Part shown: piece after piece, positions 27,451 to 36,190 of the stretch
Layout: each line of letters starts with the position of its first letter
How positions within the stretch are numbered: the stretch's first letter is position 1
Source of the DNA: Verrucomicrobiales bacterium
GTDB taxonomy: Bacteria > Verrucomicrobiota > Verrucomicrobiia > Verrucomicrobiales > DEV007
Assembly: GCA_029213195.1 (NCBI GenBank)
Contig: JARGNI010000001.1
Coordinates: forward strand, 62,001-126,000
DNA length: 64,000 nucleotides
Direction: 5' to 3'
The notes under the pieces: generated by a model
Told to the model about the DNA's origin: nothing
Seen by the model: the letters and a program-made list of their open reading frames with translations, nothing else
The model's database searches: none
Translations under genes and position numbers: made by a program

Positions 27451-28497
27451 TCAGATCAGGTTGGATCGCAGATCCACCGAGTCGGGCAGGGGAGTGCCTT
27501 CGATCAGGTGATCGGCGAGGCGGTCTGCGTGCCATGGTCCGTTGAGCACGCCTTTCGAGCCAAGGCCGTTGAACAGGATCACCTTTTCGTGCCCTGGGTG
27601 ACGACCCGCAAACACCTGGCTTCGCCGGATGATGGGACGAATCGCGCACTCGTGCTTCACGGTTTTGAACGGGCGATCGATCAGTTCTCGAAGGTGGCGT
27701 TCCAGATCCTCCCGGGCCTGGGGGCAGGGGGCATCCGATTCGAAGTCGTGTCGGTAGTTCGATCCGATCTTGAAGAGGGTTCCCCCGATGGGCAGAAGCC
27801 ATTTGCCTTTGTTGATGATCTTTCCTCCCGGATCGAAGTCCGGAATCTCGACGGTGAGAATGTCGCCCGCAGCCGAGTTCATGGGCAACCAGTCGAAAAA
27901 ATGATTGTCGGCGGCCTGCCAGCCTTGCGCGAAAACGACGCTTTCCGCCTCGATGTTCTTCCAGCGGATTCCCTCGAGAGAGACCTTCACCTCTTCCGAT
28001 CGTACCGACCCGATGGCATAGGATGCCTGTTCGAGAAGCCACTGCCGGGTGCACTCGAGGAACGCGGGAACGTCGAGCCAGCCGCCCTGTTTCATTTCGA
28101 AACCACCCTGGGACGTATCGATCAGGTCATCCGGCAGAGCGAGAGGAGCGCAGAGCTTCTTTAGTTCGGGGTCCTCCTCGGATCTCTCTTGAAAGCGAAT
28201 CGGCTCTTCGGCATTCCGGAAGAGACGGGCGATTCGCTTGTGATGGAAGAACCTTTGTCCGGTCCGTTCTTCCACATCCCAATAGAATTGATTGGCGAAG
28301 CTCAACCTTTCGGGGAGGCCGGCCGGAAGTTTGAAGCGGGCTCCGGCGACCGGAGTCATCAGTCCTGCCGCGACTTTCGAAGAGGTATTCTCTTCATCTC
28401 GATCCACGACGAGGACGCGTTTCCCCTTCTGGATCAGATGCCAGGCGAGGAGAGAACCAGCGAGGCCCTGACCAACGATGAGGTAGTCGGTTTTCAC
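27451..28497 (-). CDS. FAD-dependent oxidoreductase (DAO family)
   Basis: This is a 348-residue protein from a GTG start. The dinucleotide-binding motif IVGQGLAGSLLAWHL begins at residue 7, and VVDRDEENTSSKVAAGLMTP is the usual continuation of DAO (D-amino-acid oxidase/glycine oxidase-like) proteins. The C-terminal RPIIRRSQVFAGRHPGH and GLGSKGVLNGPWHAD complete the FAD site. The substrate is not evident. The frame continues to a TTG at 28548, but the GTG at 28497 puts the FAD strand at the normal distance from the N-terminus. It is followed by the MnmM-like gene. In some bacteria FAD oxidoreductases act together with tRNA wobble modification (as in MnmC), a link that is only speculative here. 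Confidence 0.83.
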   Translation of the reverse strand: MKTDYLIVGQGLAGSLLAWHLIQKGKRVLVVDRDEENTSSKVAAGLMTPVAGARFKLPAGLPERLSFANQFYWDVEERTGQRFFHHKRIARLFRNAEEPIRFQERSEEDPELKKLCAPLALPDDLIDTSQGGFEMKQGGWLDVPAFLECTRQWLLEQASYAIGSVRSEEVKVSLEGIRWKNIEAESVVFAQGWQAADNHFFDWLPMNSAAGDILTVEIPDFDPGGKIINKGKWLLPIGGTLFKIGSNYRHDFESDAPCPQAREDLERHLRELIDRPFKTVKHECAIRPIIRRSQVFAGRHPGHEKVILFNGLGSKGVLNGPWHADRLADHLIEGTPLPDSVDLRSNLI

Positions 28498-28682
28498 GGA
28501 AAAAGACAAAGACTGAGGATGGAGGGATACAAGGAGAAAGTGTCCCAATGCGATCGATCTTGGAAGGGAAGAGAATTTTACTTAAAACCTCAAGATTATT
28601 AAGAATTCTAAAATAATGATTGTTTTTGACGTAAATAAAGAGCAAAGTCCTAAATAATCTAATTTCTAGATTGATTTGCATC

Positions 28683-30350
28683 ATGAGTATGGACCACCGA
28701 TTCAAAACTTCGCTCACCATGGCGAGCCTGCTCTTGGGATGTTTTCTCCTTTCCAGTTGTAGCGATCCTCAGAAAACGGCGAGGAAGCAGCTGGAAGAAA
28801 AGGGATACGAAGTGGCAGCTCGGGGAATGATCGTGGCTGCCTCGGCCGGTGATTTGGAGAGTCTGCGTCTCTTTCAGGAAGCCGGTTTCGATGTGGACTC
28901 GGTCGACGCGGCTGGCAACACCCCCTTGATCAAAGCGGCTGCGAGTGGGCATCGAGATGCTGTCGAGCAGATCCTCGGCATGGGCGCCGATCCGCGACAC
29001 ACGAACAAGGTGGGGCGGGATGCACTGTTGACCGCCGCCGGAAAAGGATACGCCGATGTCGCTCGCATGCTGGTCAGCCGTGGTAGCGATATCTCGACCA
29101 AAGACAAGGAGGGCTGGACCGCCTTGTCGCTCGCCGCCTACAACGGCCATGCCGAAGTCGTTTCGTTGCTCTCGACGACGGCGGCTCCCGACGCCCTTGA
29201 TGATGCCTTGCTCGTTGCGAGTTTCAGTGGAGATGCCGGAGTTATCAGCTCTCTTCTCGGCCAGGGCGCAAATATCAATGCCCGGAGTCCCGAGAGTAAG
29301 ACTCCCCTCATGATCGCTGCCGAGGGAGGAAAGGAAGAAGCCGTTCGTGTCCTCCTTCAGAACATGGCGAACCCATATTCAGAAGACAGCACGGGTGCCA
29401 CCGCGGCCAACCTGGCTGAGCAGGCTGGGTTTGCGGAAGTGAAGACCTTCATTCTTTCTCCCGATCAGTGGGGCGCTACCGAGGAGAGCCAGGAAGTTCT
29501 CAAGGAGATGGCAATGGCCCAGCAGGCCTTGATCGCCGAAGGAACCATCGAAGAAACGCTATCGCCTGTTGAAGAGTCTCCGGCTGAGTTGGAGGAGGAA
29601 GTTGCTGCGGAGGGAACTCCTGCGGGAGAAGGTCCTCCCCAGACAGAACCTGCGATCGCAGCCGCGGGAAATCAGCCCCTCGAGGGAACTCCTGCAGCAG
29701 CAGGCGATTCGGGTGAAGTTGCGGTGTCCTCTGCACCCTCCGCAAATCCTTCGCCTTCGAATCGCGTGAAGATTCGCGAAGAAGCGAAATCCAAGCCGAT
29801 CGTTGCGATCAACGGATCGACGATTCGCTCGAAGGCTCCGAGGCAGGCCCCCGTGAAGTCCATGGTGCTCGCCTCGTTTCACGAAGAGCCTCTCCCGATT
29901 GCGGTCGCCAAAGTCGACGGGAACCGTGCCGAGTTCCGTCGTCTCGATCGCGATATCGATATGCCTGTGGAGGTCACTCCCGGTGAGGTCATTCCCGGAA
30001 CTCCCTTCGAGGTCAAGGAGGTCACTCGCAAGTTCGTGAGTTCCAAGGAAGGGAAAGGACGAATGGTCGATGTCTCCCGCGTCAAGGTGCAGAACATCGA
30101 GAGTGGAGCGACCCACCTGCTGGTGAAGGATGTTGCCGGTCAGTCGTCGGATACCTACGCCATTCTCACGGCTCCCAATTCCAAGTATCGCTATGTCGTG
30201 AAATCCGGGGACGTCTTTCGCACCTCCCAGCCGGAGACGGGAGAGAAGGAGTTCCAAGTTCTCGACATTCGTGCCGAGGGCGTGGTCGTGAAAGACCTCA
30301 AAACCGAAGAGGTGCTCACGATTGCTCGCGACGGGGTCCTCTCCTTCTGA
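28683..30350 (+). CDS. Ankyrin-repeat lipoprotein with PilP/GspC-like C-terminal region
   Basis: This is a 555-residue protein. The N-terminus (FKTSLTMASLLLGCFLLSSC) has a lipobox, LSS-C26, so it is a lipoprotein. Residues about 45-260 hold six or so ankyrin repeats (GNTPLIKAAASGHRDAVEQI, GWTALSLAAYNGHAEVV, SKTPLMIAAEGGKEEAV). An acidic Glu/Ala/Pro-rich linker covers about 275-355. The C-terminal 190 residues hold beta-rich segments ending KYRYVVKSGDVFRTSQ and VLDIRAEGVVVKDLKTEEV, reminiscent of PilP/GspC-type periplasmic domains (inference). The ATG at 28683 is chosen over a TTG at 28671. The upstream 100 bp are strikingly AT-rich, consistent with a promoter. Confidence 0.85.
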   Translation: MSMDHRFKTSLTMASLLLGCFLLSSCSDPQKTARKQLEEKGYEVAARGMIVAASAGDLESLRLFQEAGFDVDSVDAAGNTPLIKAAASGHRDAVEQILGMGADPRHTNKVGRDALLTAAGKGYADVARMLVSRGSDISTKDKEGWTALSLAAYNGHAEVVSLLSTTAAPDALDDALLVASFSGDAGVISSLLGQGANINARSPESKTPLMIAAEGGKEEAVRVLLQNMANPYSEDSTGATAANLAEQAGFAEVKTFILSPDQWGATEESQEVLKEMAMAQQALIAEGTIEETLSPVEESPAELEEEVAAEGTPAGEGPPQTEPAIAAAGNQPLEGTPAAAGDSGEVAVSSAPSANPSPSNRVKIREEAKSKPIVAINGSTIRSKAPRQAPVKSMVLASFHEEPLPIAVAKVDGNRAEFRRLDRDIDMPVEVTPGEVIPGTPFEVKEVTRKFVSSKEGKGRMVDVSRVKVQNIESGATHLLVKDVAGQSSDTYAILTAPNSKYRYVVKSGDVFRTSQPETGEKEFQVLDIRAEGVVVKDLKTEEVLTIARDGVLSF

Positions 30351-30356
30351 GGTCCC

Positions 30357-30377
30357 GGTCCGCCATGCGCGGACCGT
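30357..30377. terminator. Bidirectional hairpin between convergent genes
   Basis: There is a perfect 8-bp inverted repeat, CGGTCCGC (30357-30364) and GCGGACCG (30370-30377), with a 5-nt loop, in the 44-bp gap between the ankyrin lipoprotein stop and the GlgC stop. It is followed by a modestly T-rich stretch on the plus strand. The position between convergent ends makes termination the likely role; the T-tract is weak. Confidence 0.5.
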
Positions 30378-30394
30378 TTCGAGGTTTCCTTCCT

Positions 30395-31696
30395 CTAGAC
30401 CACCGTGTTGTCGGGGATGACCGTGCCCTTGGGGACGACGACGATTCCGTCTCGAATGTGAGCGTACTCGACATCTTCGTTCACCCGGTCGCCGGGATGA
30501 ATGACGACGTTTTTCCCGATCGTGGCGTTCTTATCGATAATCGCGCGATAGATCTTGCTTCCTTCTCCGATCCGGATCGGGGTCGTGCCCGTGAGCTTGC
30601 CGTCGTCGATCACTGTCTTGTTGTAGTAATCGGATCCCATGATGATGGTCTCCGAGATGACACATCCGGTTTCAATGACGGAGCGCACCCCGATGATGGA
30701 GCGCTCGATACGAGCCTTGGTAATGATGCACCCGTCGGAGAGGAGTGCTTCCTCGATCGAGGCATCGTTGATCTTGCTTGCCGGCAGTAGCCGAGCTCGC
30801 GTGTAGATGGGATTGTCAGGATCGAAGAAGTTGAAAGCGGGAACGACCTTGGTGCACTCGAGGTTCGATTCAAAGAAGGATTTGATCGTTCCGATGTCTT
30901 CCCAGTATCCGCGAAAAATGTGGCTGTAGACATTCTTGTTCTCGATGATCGACGGGATGATGTCTTTTCCGAAGTCCTGGAGATCGTTGTTGAGCGCTTC
31001 TTCGAGCACTTCCCGATTGAACAGGTAGATTCCCATCGAGGCCTGGAACCGTTCGTCATCCGCAGAGAGATTGACCGACTCAAGCAAGCTGGGCGGCATG
31101 ACGAGCTTGTCGAGGGCTTCGTCATCATTCCCTGGCTTTTCAACGAAATCGGTAATGCGGCTCTCTTCATCAGTATGCATAAGACCGAAGGAGCGCGCCG
31201 GGTCTCGCTCGACTGGAGTGGTTGCGATCGTAAGGTCGGCTCCGGTCTCCTTGTGCTCTTTCAGCATCTTCCGGAAGTCCATGCGATAGAGTTGGTCTCC
31301 ACTGAGGATGAGAAAATATTTGTAAGGCTTCTCAAGGAAATAGCTCAAGTTCTGGCGAACGGCATCCGCGGTGCCCTGATACCAGTTGCCGTCCCCGGGT
31401 GTTTGCTGTGCCGCGAGGATATGAACGAAATTTTCACCGAAATGGTCGAACTTGTAACCACTCGTGACATGACGGTTCAACGATTCACTGTTGAATTGGG
31501 TGAGGACATACATCTGGCGAATGCCGGAGTTGATGCAGTTGCTGATCGGGATGTCGACGATGCGATACTTTCCAGCGAGCGGGACGGCCGGTTTGGACCG
31601 GCGATGGGTGAGTGGGAAGAGCCGACTTCCCTGGCCTCCGCCCATGATGATGGCGAGAGTTCCCTGGAGTTGTTTTGCGGTGTTTGGATCAGCCAT
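30395..31696 (-). CDS. glgC: Glucose-1-phosphate adenylyltransferase
   Basis: This 433-residue enzyme makes ADP-glucose for glycogen synthesis. The nucleotidyltransferase signature MGGGQGSRLFPLTHRRSKPA starts at residue 18, followed by KYRIVDIPISNCINSG. SGDQLYRMDFRKMLKEH holds the catalytic metal-binding aspartate, and FVEKPG and YLFNREVL follow. The C-terminal part is a left-handed beta-helix (SEDGCII-like: SDGCIITKARIERSIIGVRS). The length is normal for bacterial GlgC. It is transcribed divergently from glmS with 119 bp between the starts, so both sugar-nucleotide genes may share regulation. Confidence 0.95.
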   Translation of the reverse strand: MADPNTAKQLQGTLAIIMGGGQGSRLFPLTHRRSKPAVPLAGKYRIVDIPISNCINSGIRQMYVLTQFNSESLNRHVTSGYKFDHFGENFVHILAAQQTPGDGNWYQGTADAVRQNLSYFLEKPYKYFLILSGDQLYRMDFRKMLKEHKETGADLTIATTPVERDPARSFGLMHTDEESRITDFVEKPGNDDEALDKLVMPPSLLESVNLSADDERFQASMGIYLFNREVLEEALNNDLQDFGKDIIPSIIENKNVYSHIFRGYWEDIGTIKSFFESNLECTKVVPAFNFFDPDNPIYTRARLLPASKINDASIEEALLSDGCIITKARIERSIIGVRSVIETGCVISETIIMGSDYYNKTVIDDGKLTGTTPIRIGEGSKIYRAIIDKNATIGKNVVIHPGDRVNEDVEYAHIRDGIVVVPKGTVIPDNTVV

Positions 31697-31815
31697 AGGT
31701 TCAGGAATAATATTAGAGCCTGATCGAGAAATTGGGACTGTTTTCGTGACAAATTTTTTTGATTGCTGAGGGATTCGAAACTAAGGTTTTTTGGGTTTTA
31801 AAATTTATAGAAATT

Positions 31816-33669
31816 ATGTGTGGTATTATCGGATATGTCGGTAGCGCTTCCGCAGCCCCTATTCTTCTCGATGGCTTGCGCCGTCTGGAGTATCGCGGAT
31901 ATGACTCCTCCGGGCTTGCCATCATGAATGGGTCGGAGAAGATCGAGACGCGGCGCAAAAGTGGTCGGCTCGAGAATCTGCGTTCTCTTCTCGTGGAGCA
32001 GCCTGTCGAAGGAGACTGCGGAATCAGCCACACTCGTTGGGCGACCCATGGAGAGCCTTCGGACGTTAATGCTCACCCTCACAGCGATCAGAGCGGAAAG
32101 CTCGCGATGGTGCACAATGGGGTGATCGAAAACTACCAGGTCCTGAAAGACCAAATGGAGGCTGAGGGGCACGAATTTTCTTCCCAGACCGATTCCGAGG
32201 TCCTTGCTCACCTGATTGGCAGGTGCTACGAGAAATCGACAGAAGAGGATTCCCATCAGCGTCTCGTTGGGGCGATTCGCGAAGCGCTGAGCCAGGTTTC
32301 CGGGACCTATGGGATCGTCGCGATGCACGCCGATTCTCCGGGATTCCTCGTTGGAGCGCGACTCGGGAGCCCGCTGGTCGTAGGGCTGGGGAAGGGGGAG
32401 AAATTTCTCGCTTCCGACGTCGGGGCGATTGTCGCTCACACGACCGATGCGATTTACTTGCAGGATCGAGATCTCGTCTGCCTGACCGAGGGCGATTTTC
32501 GAATCGAGAATGTCGATGGCGACCTTTCGGAATACGAAGTCAGCACAGTGGACTTCACTCCCGAGCAGGCCGAAAAGGGTTCCTACCCTCATTTCATGCT
32601 CAAAGAGATCTTCGAGCAGCCGACTTCGATCGAGAATGCCTTCCGGGGACGACTCGTCGATGATCAGGCTTCGGCTCTTCTCGGAGGGCTCGGGCTGACT
32701 CCTCGTGAACTTCGTGATGTCGAGCGAATCGTCCTCTGTGGATGTGGTACGGCTTCTCACGCTGCGATGGTGGGAGAGTATCTCATCGAGCACCTCGCAA
32801 GGATTCCGACCGAGGTCGAGATCGCGAGCGAATTCCGTTACCGCAATCCTCCTCTCGACAAGAACACGCTCGTTTTCGTGATCAGTCAGAGCGGGGAAAC
32901 GATCGACACCCTCGCTGCGATGAGAGAAGGCCAGCGGAAGGGGCACCGCGTTCTTGGAATCGTGAATTCGGTCGGCTCGACCATTGCCCGTGAGTCCGAT
33001 GGCGGAAGTTATCTGCACTCGGGACCGGAGATCGGAGTGGCCGCGACGAAGTCCTTCACCTCCCAGGTTACGGTTCTTGCTCTCCTTGCCATCCTCCTGG
33101 GGCGGATGCGTCACCTCTCCGTGGACTACGGACAGAAGATGCTCGCTGAGCTGCGCGAGCTTCCAGCCAAGGTCGACAAGATCCTGCTGCAGAGTGAGCA
33201 CATCCGCCAGATTGCTCTCAAGTATGTCGATTCTCCAGGGATGCTTTTCCTCGGTCGGCAATTCAACTACCCGACGGCCCTCGAAGGGGCGCTGAAGATG
33301 AAGGAGATTTCCTACATTTTCGCGAGCGGACACGCCGCGGCTGAACTGAAGCACGGCATCATCGCTCTCGTCAGCGAAGAGGTTCCCAGTGTCTTCATCA
33401 TGCCGAAGGACGCCGTCTACGAGAAAAATGTAAGCACCCTGGAAGAGGTCAAAGCGAGGAAGGGTCCTGTCATCGCGGTGACTACCGAGGGCTCGACCCA
33501 GCTCGAGCGGATTGCTGACGACGTCATCTACATCCCCCCGGTGACGGAATGTCTCAGCCCCATTCTCGCGAGCATTCCGCTCCAGTTGTTGAGCTATCAC
33601 TTCGCAGTGGCGCGGGGCTGTGATGTCGACAAGCCCCGCAACCTGGCGAAAAGCGTCACGGTGGAATAG
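31816..33669 (+). CDS. glmS: Glutamine--fructose-6-phosphate aminotransferase (isomerizing)
   Basis: This 617-residue enzyme makes glucosamine-6-phosphate, the first step towards UDP-GlcNAc for peptidoglycan. The start MCGIIGYVG leaves Cys2 as the N-terminal nucleophile of the class II glutaminase domain (HTRWATHGEPSDVNAHPH, GVIENY). Two SIS domains follow (CGCGTASHAAMVGEYL, ISQSGETIDTLAAM, AATKSFTSQVT; second near FLGRQFNYPTALEGALKMKE). The C-terminus CDKPRNLAKSVTVE is canonical. The in-frame extension to 31759 is not used, since Cys2 must follow the start. The 119-bp leader is too short, and shows no recognisable core, for a glmS ribozyme. Confidence 0.97.
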   Translation: MCGIIGYVGSASAAPILLDGLRRLEYRGYDSSGLAIMNGSEKIETRRKSGRLENLRSLLVEQPVEGDCGISHTRWATHGEPSDVNAHPHSDQSGKLAMVHNGVIENYQVLKDQMEAEGHEFSSQTDSEVLAHLIGRCYEKSTEEDSHQRLVGAIREALSQVSGTYGIVAMHADSPGFLVGARLGSPLVVGLGKGEKFLASDVGAIVAHTTDAIYLQDRDLVCLTEGDFRIENVDGDLSEYEVSTVDFTPEQAEKGSYPHFMLKEIFEQPTSIENAFRGRLVDDQASALLGGLGLTPRELRDVERIVLCGCGTASHAAMVGEYLIEHLARIPTEVEIASEFRYRNPPLDKNTLVFVISQSGETIDTLAAMREGQRKGHRVLGIVNSVGSTIARESDGGSYLHSGPEIGVAATKSFTSQVTVLALLAILLGRMRHLSVDYGQKMLAELRELPAKVDKILLQSEHIRQIALKYVDSPGMLFLGRQFNYPTALEGALKMKEISYIFASGHAAAELKHGIIALVSEEVPSVFIMPKDAVYEKNVSTLEEVKARKGPVIAVTTEGSTQLERIADDVIYIPPVTECLSPILASIPLQLLSYHFAVARGCDVDKPRNLAKSVTVE

Positions 33670-33723
33670 TGAGTTTTCAAACTGACAAGTGAATCAAATC
33701 GAGGCAGAATCTCGCTGTAGATT

Positions 33724-34200
33724 ATGGATACAGACGACTCGACCGGAAACGGTTCACAGGTGGAAGAGGGCACCGCGGTTCTCCAGATTTCGGTCTTTCT
33801 TCCGAACCGTCCGGGAGCCTTTGTTTCCATCCTCGATCTGTTGAAAAAGAATCACGTCGTCGTCTTGGGGCTTTCCGTTCAGGATTCGATCGACAACACG
33901 GTGGTTCGATTGGTCGTGAGTGATCCTGACACCGTCGAAACTCTCTTCATAGAGAAAGGGATTCCCTACAACACGACCGAGCTCGTCGTGGTCGAGTTGC
34001 GCGACGGTGCCGAGCAGATGCCGGACTGTTTCCGGACGCTGCTGAACGCTGAGACCAACATTCATTTCATCTATCCTCTCCTCACGCAGCCGAACGGGCG
34101 GGCCGCCCTCGCGCTCTGTGTCGAAGACAGCGACTTTGGAGGTTCGATGCTTTCCAAGGCCGGATTCCGCGTTCTGCGCCAGGAAGATCTGAGTCGCTGA
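33724..34200 (+). CDS. Tandem ACT-domain protein
   Basis: This is a 158-residue protein with two ACT-like beta-alpha-beta units. The first is about residues 19-85 (VLQISVFLPNRPGAFVSILDLL, with the PGA turn typical of ACT ligand binding, and NTVVRLVVSDPD). The second, about 85-155, is less clear (HFIYPLLTQPNGRAALALCV). Such stand-alone ACT proteins are usually small-molecule (amino-acid) sensors or regulatory subunits. The ligand and partner are unknown. It follows glmS by 54 bp on the same strand and may be co-transcribed. It is convergent with the RDD gene 9 bp away. Confidence 0.8.
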   Translation: MDTDDSTGNGSQVEEGTAVLQISVFLPNRPGAFVSILDLLKKNHVVVLGLSVQDSIDNTVVRLVVSDPDTVETLFIEKGIPYNTTELVVVELRDGAEQMPDCFRTLLNAETNIHFIYPLLTQPNGRAALALCVEDSDFGGSMLSKAGFRVLRQEDLSR

Positions 34201-34208
34201 TCCTCGAT

Positions 34209-35009
34209 TCAAACCGAAGCTCGTCGGAAGAGGGTATCGACGACGTTGCGGATGTATTGCTCGTCGGACAGTCCGACGGTGATTTCATCGGGGAAATCGC
34301 TCAGGGATCGAAAGTGATCGGCGAGCTTCTGAAACAATCGCAGTCGGCAATCCGGATCCAGCTCGTTTCTTCGAGTGACGGCGTCGAGAGCGATGCGAGC
34401 TTCTTCGGGAGACACTCGCTGGCGAAGACGGGCTTCGAGATGGGGTTGCGTGGCAAAGGAATTTTCTCCCGTCGCCAGCAGTTCGCCAAAGGAAGGTGCC
34501 GAGGGGGTGACTTCGCGGACGACGAGGGTTCCGGCGGCGATGTCACCAATCCGCTGGCAATGACGAGTGACCAGGCAACTGATGCTGCCGATCAGGTAGA
34601 AGGTGGATGGCAGGATATCGAGGACACGGAACAGGTTTCGGATCACGACTTGCTTGAGCCCCAGTGAGAGGCCTCTCTCGTCGATGACGCGGAGACGAAA
34701 GATGCGTTTTCCCACGGTTTGACCAGACCAGAGCCACTCCGTGATCATCCCGTAGAAAGTGAAGATGAGGAACTGCAGCAAGATGGTCGCCCCATAGCCG
34801 AAGTCGACGATGATTTCTCCCACGATGGGGATCGCACTGAGGCTGGTTTGGAAAATTCGAATGACTTGGGTCGTGATCAGGGTCAGGGCGACGACGACCG
34901 CATAGTCGATTGCGAGGGCGAGACAGCGGCTGAAAGGGCTCGCCACCGGAATCTGGAAGCCGACGCCCTCCGGGGTCCGGATCTCGAGTGATGTCGTTTC
35001 TCCCAGCAT
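34209..35009 (-). CDS. RDD family membrane protein
   Basis: This 266-residue protein has an RDD domain: RCLALAIDYAVVVALTLI (first helix with the Arg/Asp pattern), a second helix near ATILLQFLIFTFYGMITEWLWSGQTVGKRIFRLRVID, and VIRNLFRVLDILPSTFYLIG. The C-terminal 90 residues are soluble and helical. RDD proteins are often ion- or envelope-stress-related transporters; this one's function is unknown. Its ATG shares one base with the TGA of the SpoIIM-like gene (TGATG at 35007-35011), showing translational coupling. RDD/SpoIIM pairs are a recurring arrangement, often near MoxR and DUF58 genes that are not seen here. Confidence 0.85.
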   Translation of the reverse strand: MLGETTSLEIRTPEGVGFQIPVASPFSRCLALAIDYAVVVALTLITTQVIRIFQTSLSAIPIVGEIIVDFGYGATILLQFLIFTFYGMITEWLWSGQTVGKRIFRLRVIDERGLSLGLKQVVIRNLFRVLDILPSTFYLIGSISCLVTRHCQRIGDIAAGTLVVREVTPSAPSFGELLATGENSFATQPHLEARLRQRVSPEEARIALDAVTRRNELDPDCRLRLFQKLADHFRSLSDFPDEITVGLSDEQYIRNVVDTLFRRASV

Positions 35010-36022
35010 CAGGCTTCCTCAGTAGCGTTGCGTTTCTTTCTTCGCCCGCAAAAGGCGAGGTAGACGATCAGACCGATCAGCTGGATGGCCCCCAGTCCGA
35101 TTTTCCAGGGGTAGAACTGCGGGGCATGGTATTGCGAAAGGAAGGATTCCACGATTCCCGCCCAGATCAGGAGCAGCGCCGCCCCGCTGATGAGGGTGAG
35201 CAGGTCACCCCGGACTCTCGCAAAACGCTGTCGCAATTTCAGGTTCGTTCCCCATCCAAACATCGTCCGGGCAATGACGAGCCCAGCCTGACCTCCCATG
35301 AAAATGGCGGGCAGCTCGAAGGAGCCATGTGGCAGCAGCCAAGCGGTCAGGAAGAGCCCCTGGCCGTCGGTGATGTAGTCAAACATGACCACTCCGATGA
35401 GCGTGCCATTGTAGAAGAGCAGCACGATGGTGAGGATTCCGTAGAAGAAGCCCGTGACCATGGTCAGGATGGTCACCTTCGTATTGTGGGTCATCAGTTG
35501 AGCAGAGAACTGATGTCGCCCCTGGAAGGAGTCAAAGTCCTGTTTCTCCTCTCGCTCGACCCGCTTCGAGGGCTTCTCGTTGAGGTGGGAGAACTGGGGA
35601 GGAATGAAGTCAGCCTTGAGATCGTAATTGATCGCCAGCGCAGCCGCTCCAAATCCTGCCCCGACAAAGAAGGTTCCGATGGACAGCGCGAAAGCGATCC
35701 AGTGCCGCCGAAAGGTGGAGGGGAAGGTGCGAGTAAGCCAATGCCAGGGGCGAAAGGGCACCGATTCTCCTCCGTCCGCGTGAAGAAAGCTGTAGGCTCG
35801 AGCCACGAGATTCTCGAGAAAGCGAGTTGTTTCGACCTCGCCCGCAAAGGTCTTCAGCTTGACCAGGTCGGCGGAAGTGCGCTGATAAAGGTAGTAGAAT
35901 CGCTGAGCTTCCTGCAGTGGCGGACGACGGCTGGGATCATCGGACTGGAGACGCAGCAATTCCCGGAGTTCGTCCCAGTAAGGCCGTTCCTTGGCGATGA
36001 ATTTGTCCAGATCCAGAATCAC
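35009..36022 (-). CDS. Stage II sporulation protein M-like membrane protein (SpoIIM/DUF95)
   Basis: This is a 337-residue protein from a GTG start. The N-terminal helical region (LDLDKFIAKERPYWDELREL) is characteristic of the non-sporulating SpoIIM/DUF95 family. Membrane helices follow: HWIAFALSIGTFFVGAGFGA, KVTILTMVTGFFYGILTIVL, LIGVVMFDYI, and GDLLTLISGAALLLIWAG near the end, with HGSFELPAIFMGGQAGLVI in between. The frame runs on to a TTG at 36058, but the GTG at 36022 fits family alignments better. The function is unknown outside spore formers; coupling to the RDD gene suggests a shared membrane complex. It is divergent from the GspE-like gene. Confidence 0.83.
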   Translation of the reverse strand: MILDLDKFIAKERPYWDELRELLRLQSDDPSRRPPLQEAQRFYYLYQRTSADLVKLKTFAGEVETTRFLENLVARAYSFLHADGGESVPFRPWHWLTRTFPSTFRRHWIAFALSIGTFFVGAGFGAAALAINYDLKADFIPPQFSHLNEKPSKRVEREEKQDFDSFQGRHQFSAQLMTHNTKVTILTMVTGFFYGILTIVLLFYNGTLIGVVMFDYITDGQGLFLTAWLLPHGSFELPAIFMGGQAGLVIARTMFGWGTNLKLRQRFARVRGDLLTLISGAALLLIWAGIVESFLSQYHAPQFYPWKIGLGAIQLIGLIVYLAFCGRRKKRNATEEA

Positions 36023-36190
36023 GAGAGAGACTATGATGACGTCCTCCTTTTCTGGCAAGAGTCATTCTCTGCAAAGAGATCGGAAATCTCGACTTTTTCC
36101 GACTCGGTATCGAGAATCAAACTGCAACTCTACCGCGGGCGCGGGGTTGACTCGGATCCCGTTTTGCTGCGATGCTCGCGGGCGATTGTT

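Noticed and set aside
31697-31815. glmS ribozyme in the leader
   Set aside because: The gap is only 119 bp, shorter than the ribozyme, with no visible conserved core; glmS ribozymes are mainly in Firmicutes.
34988-36190. 5' extension of the GspE-like frame
   Set aside because: The 401 extra codons are antisense to the SpoIIM and RDD genes and lack homology; the family N-terminus starts at 36191.
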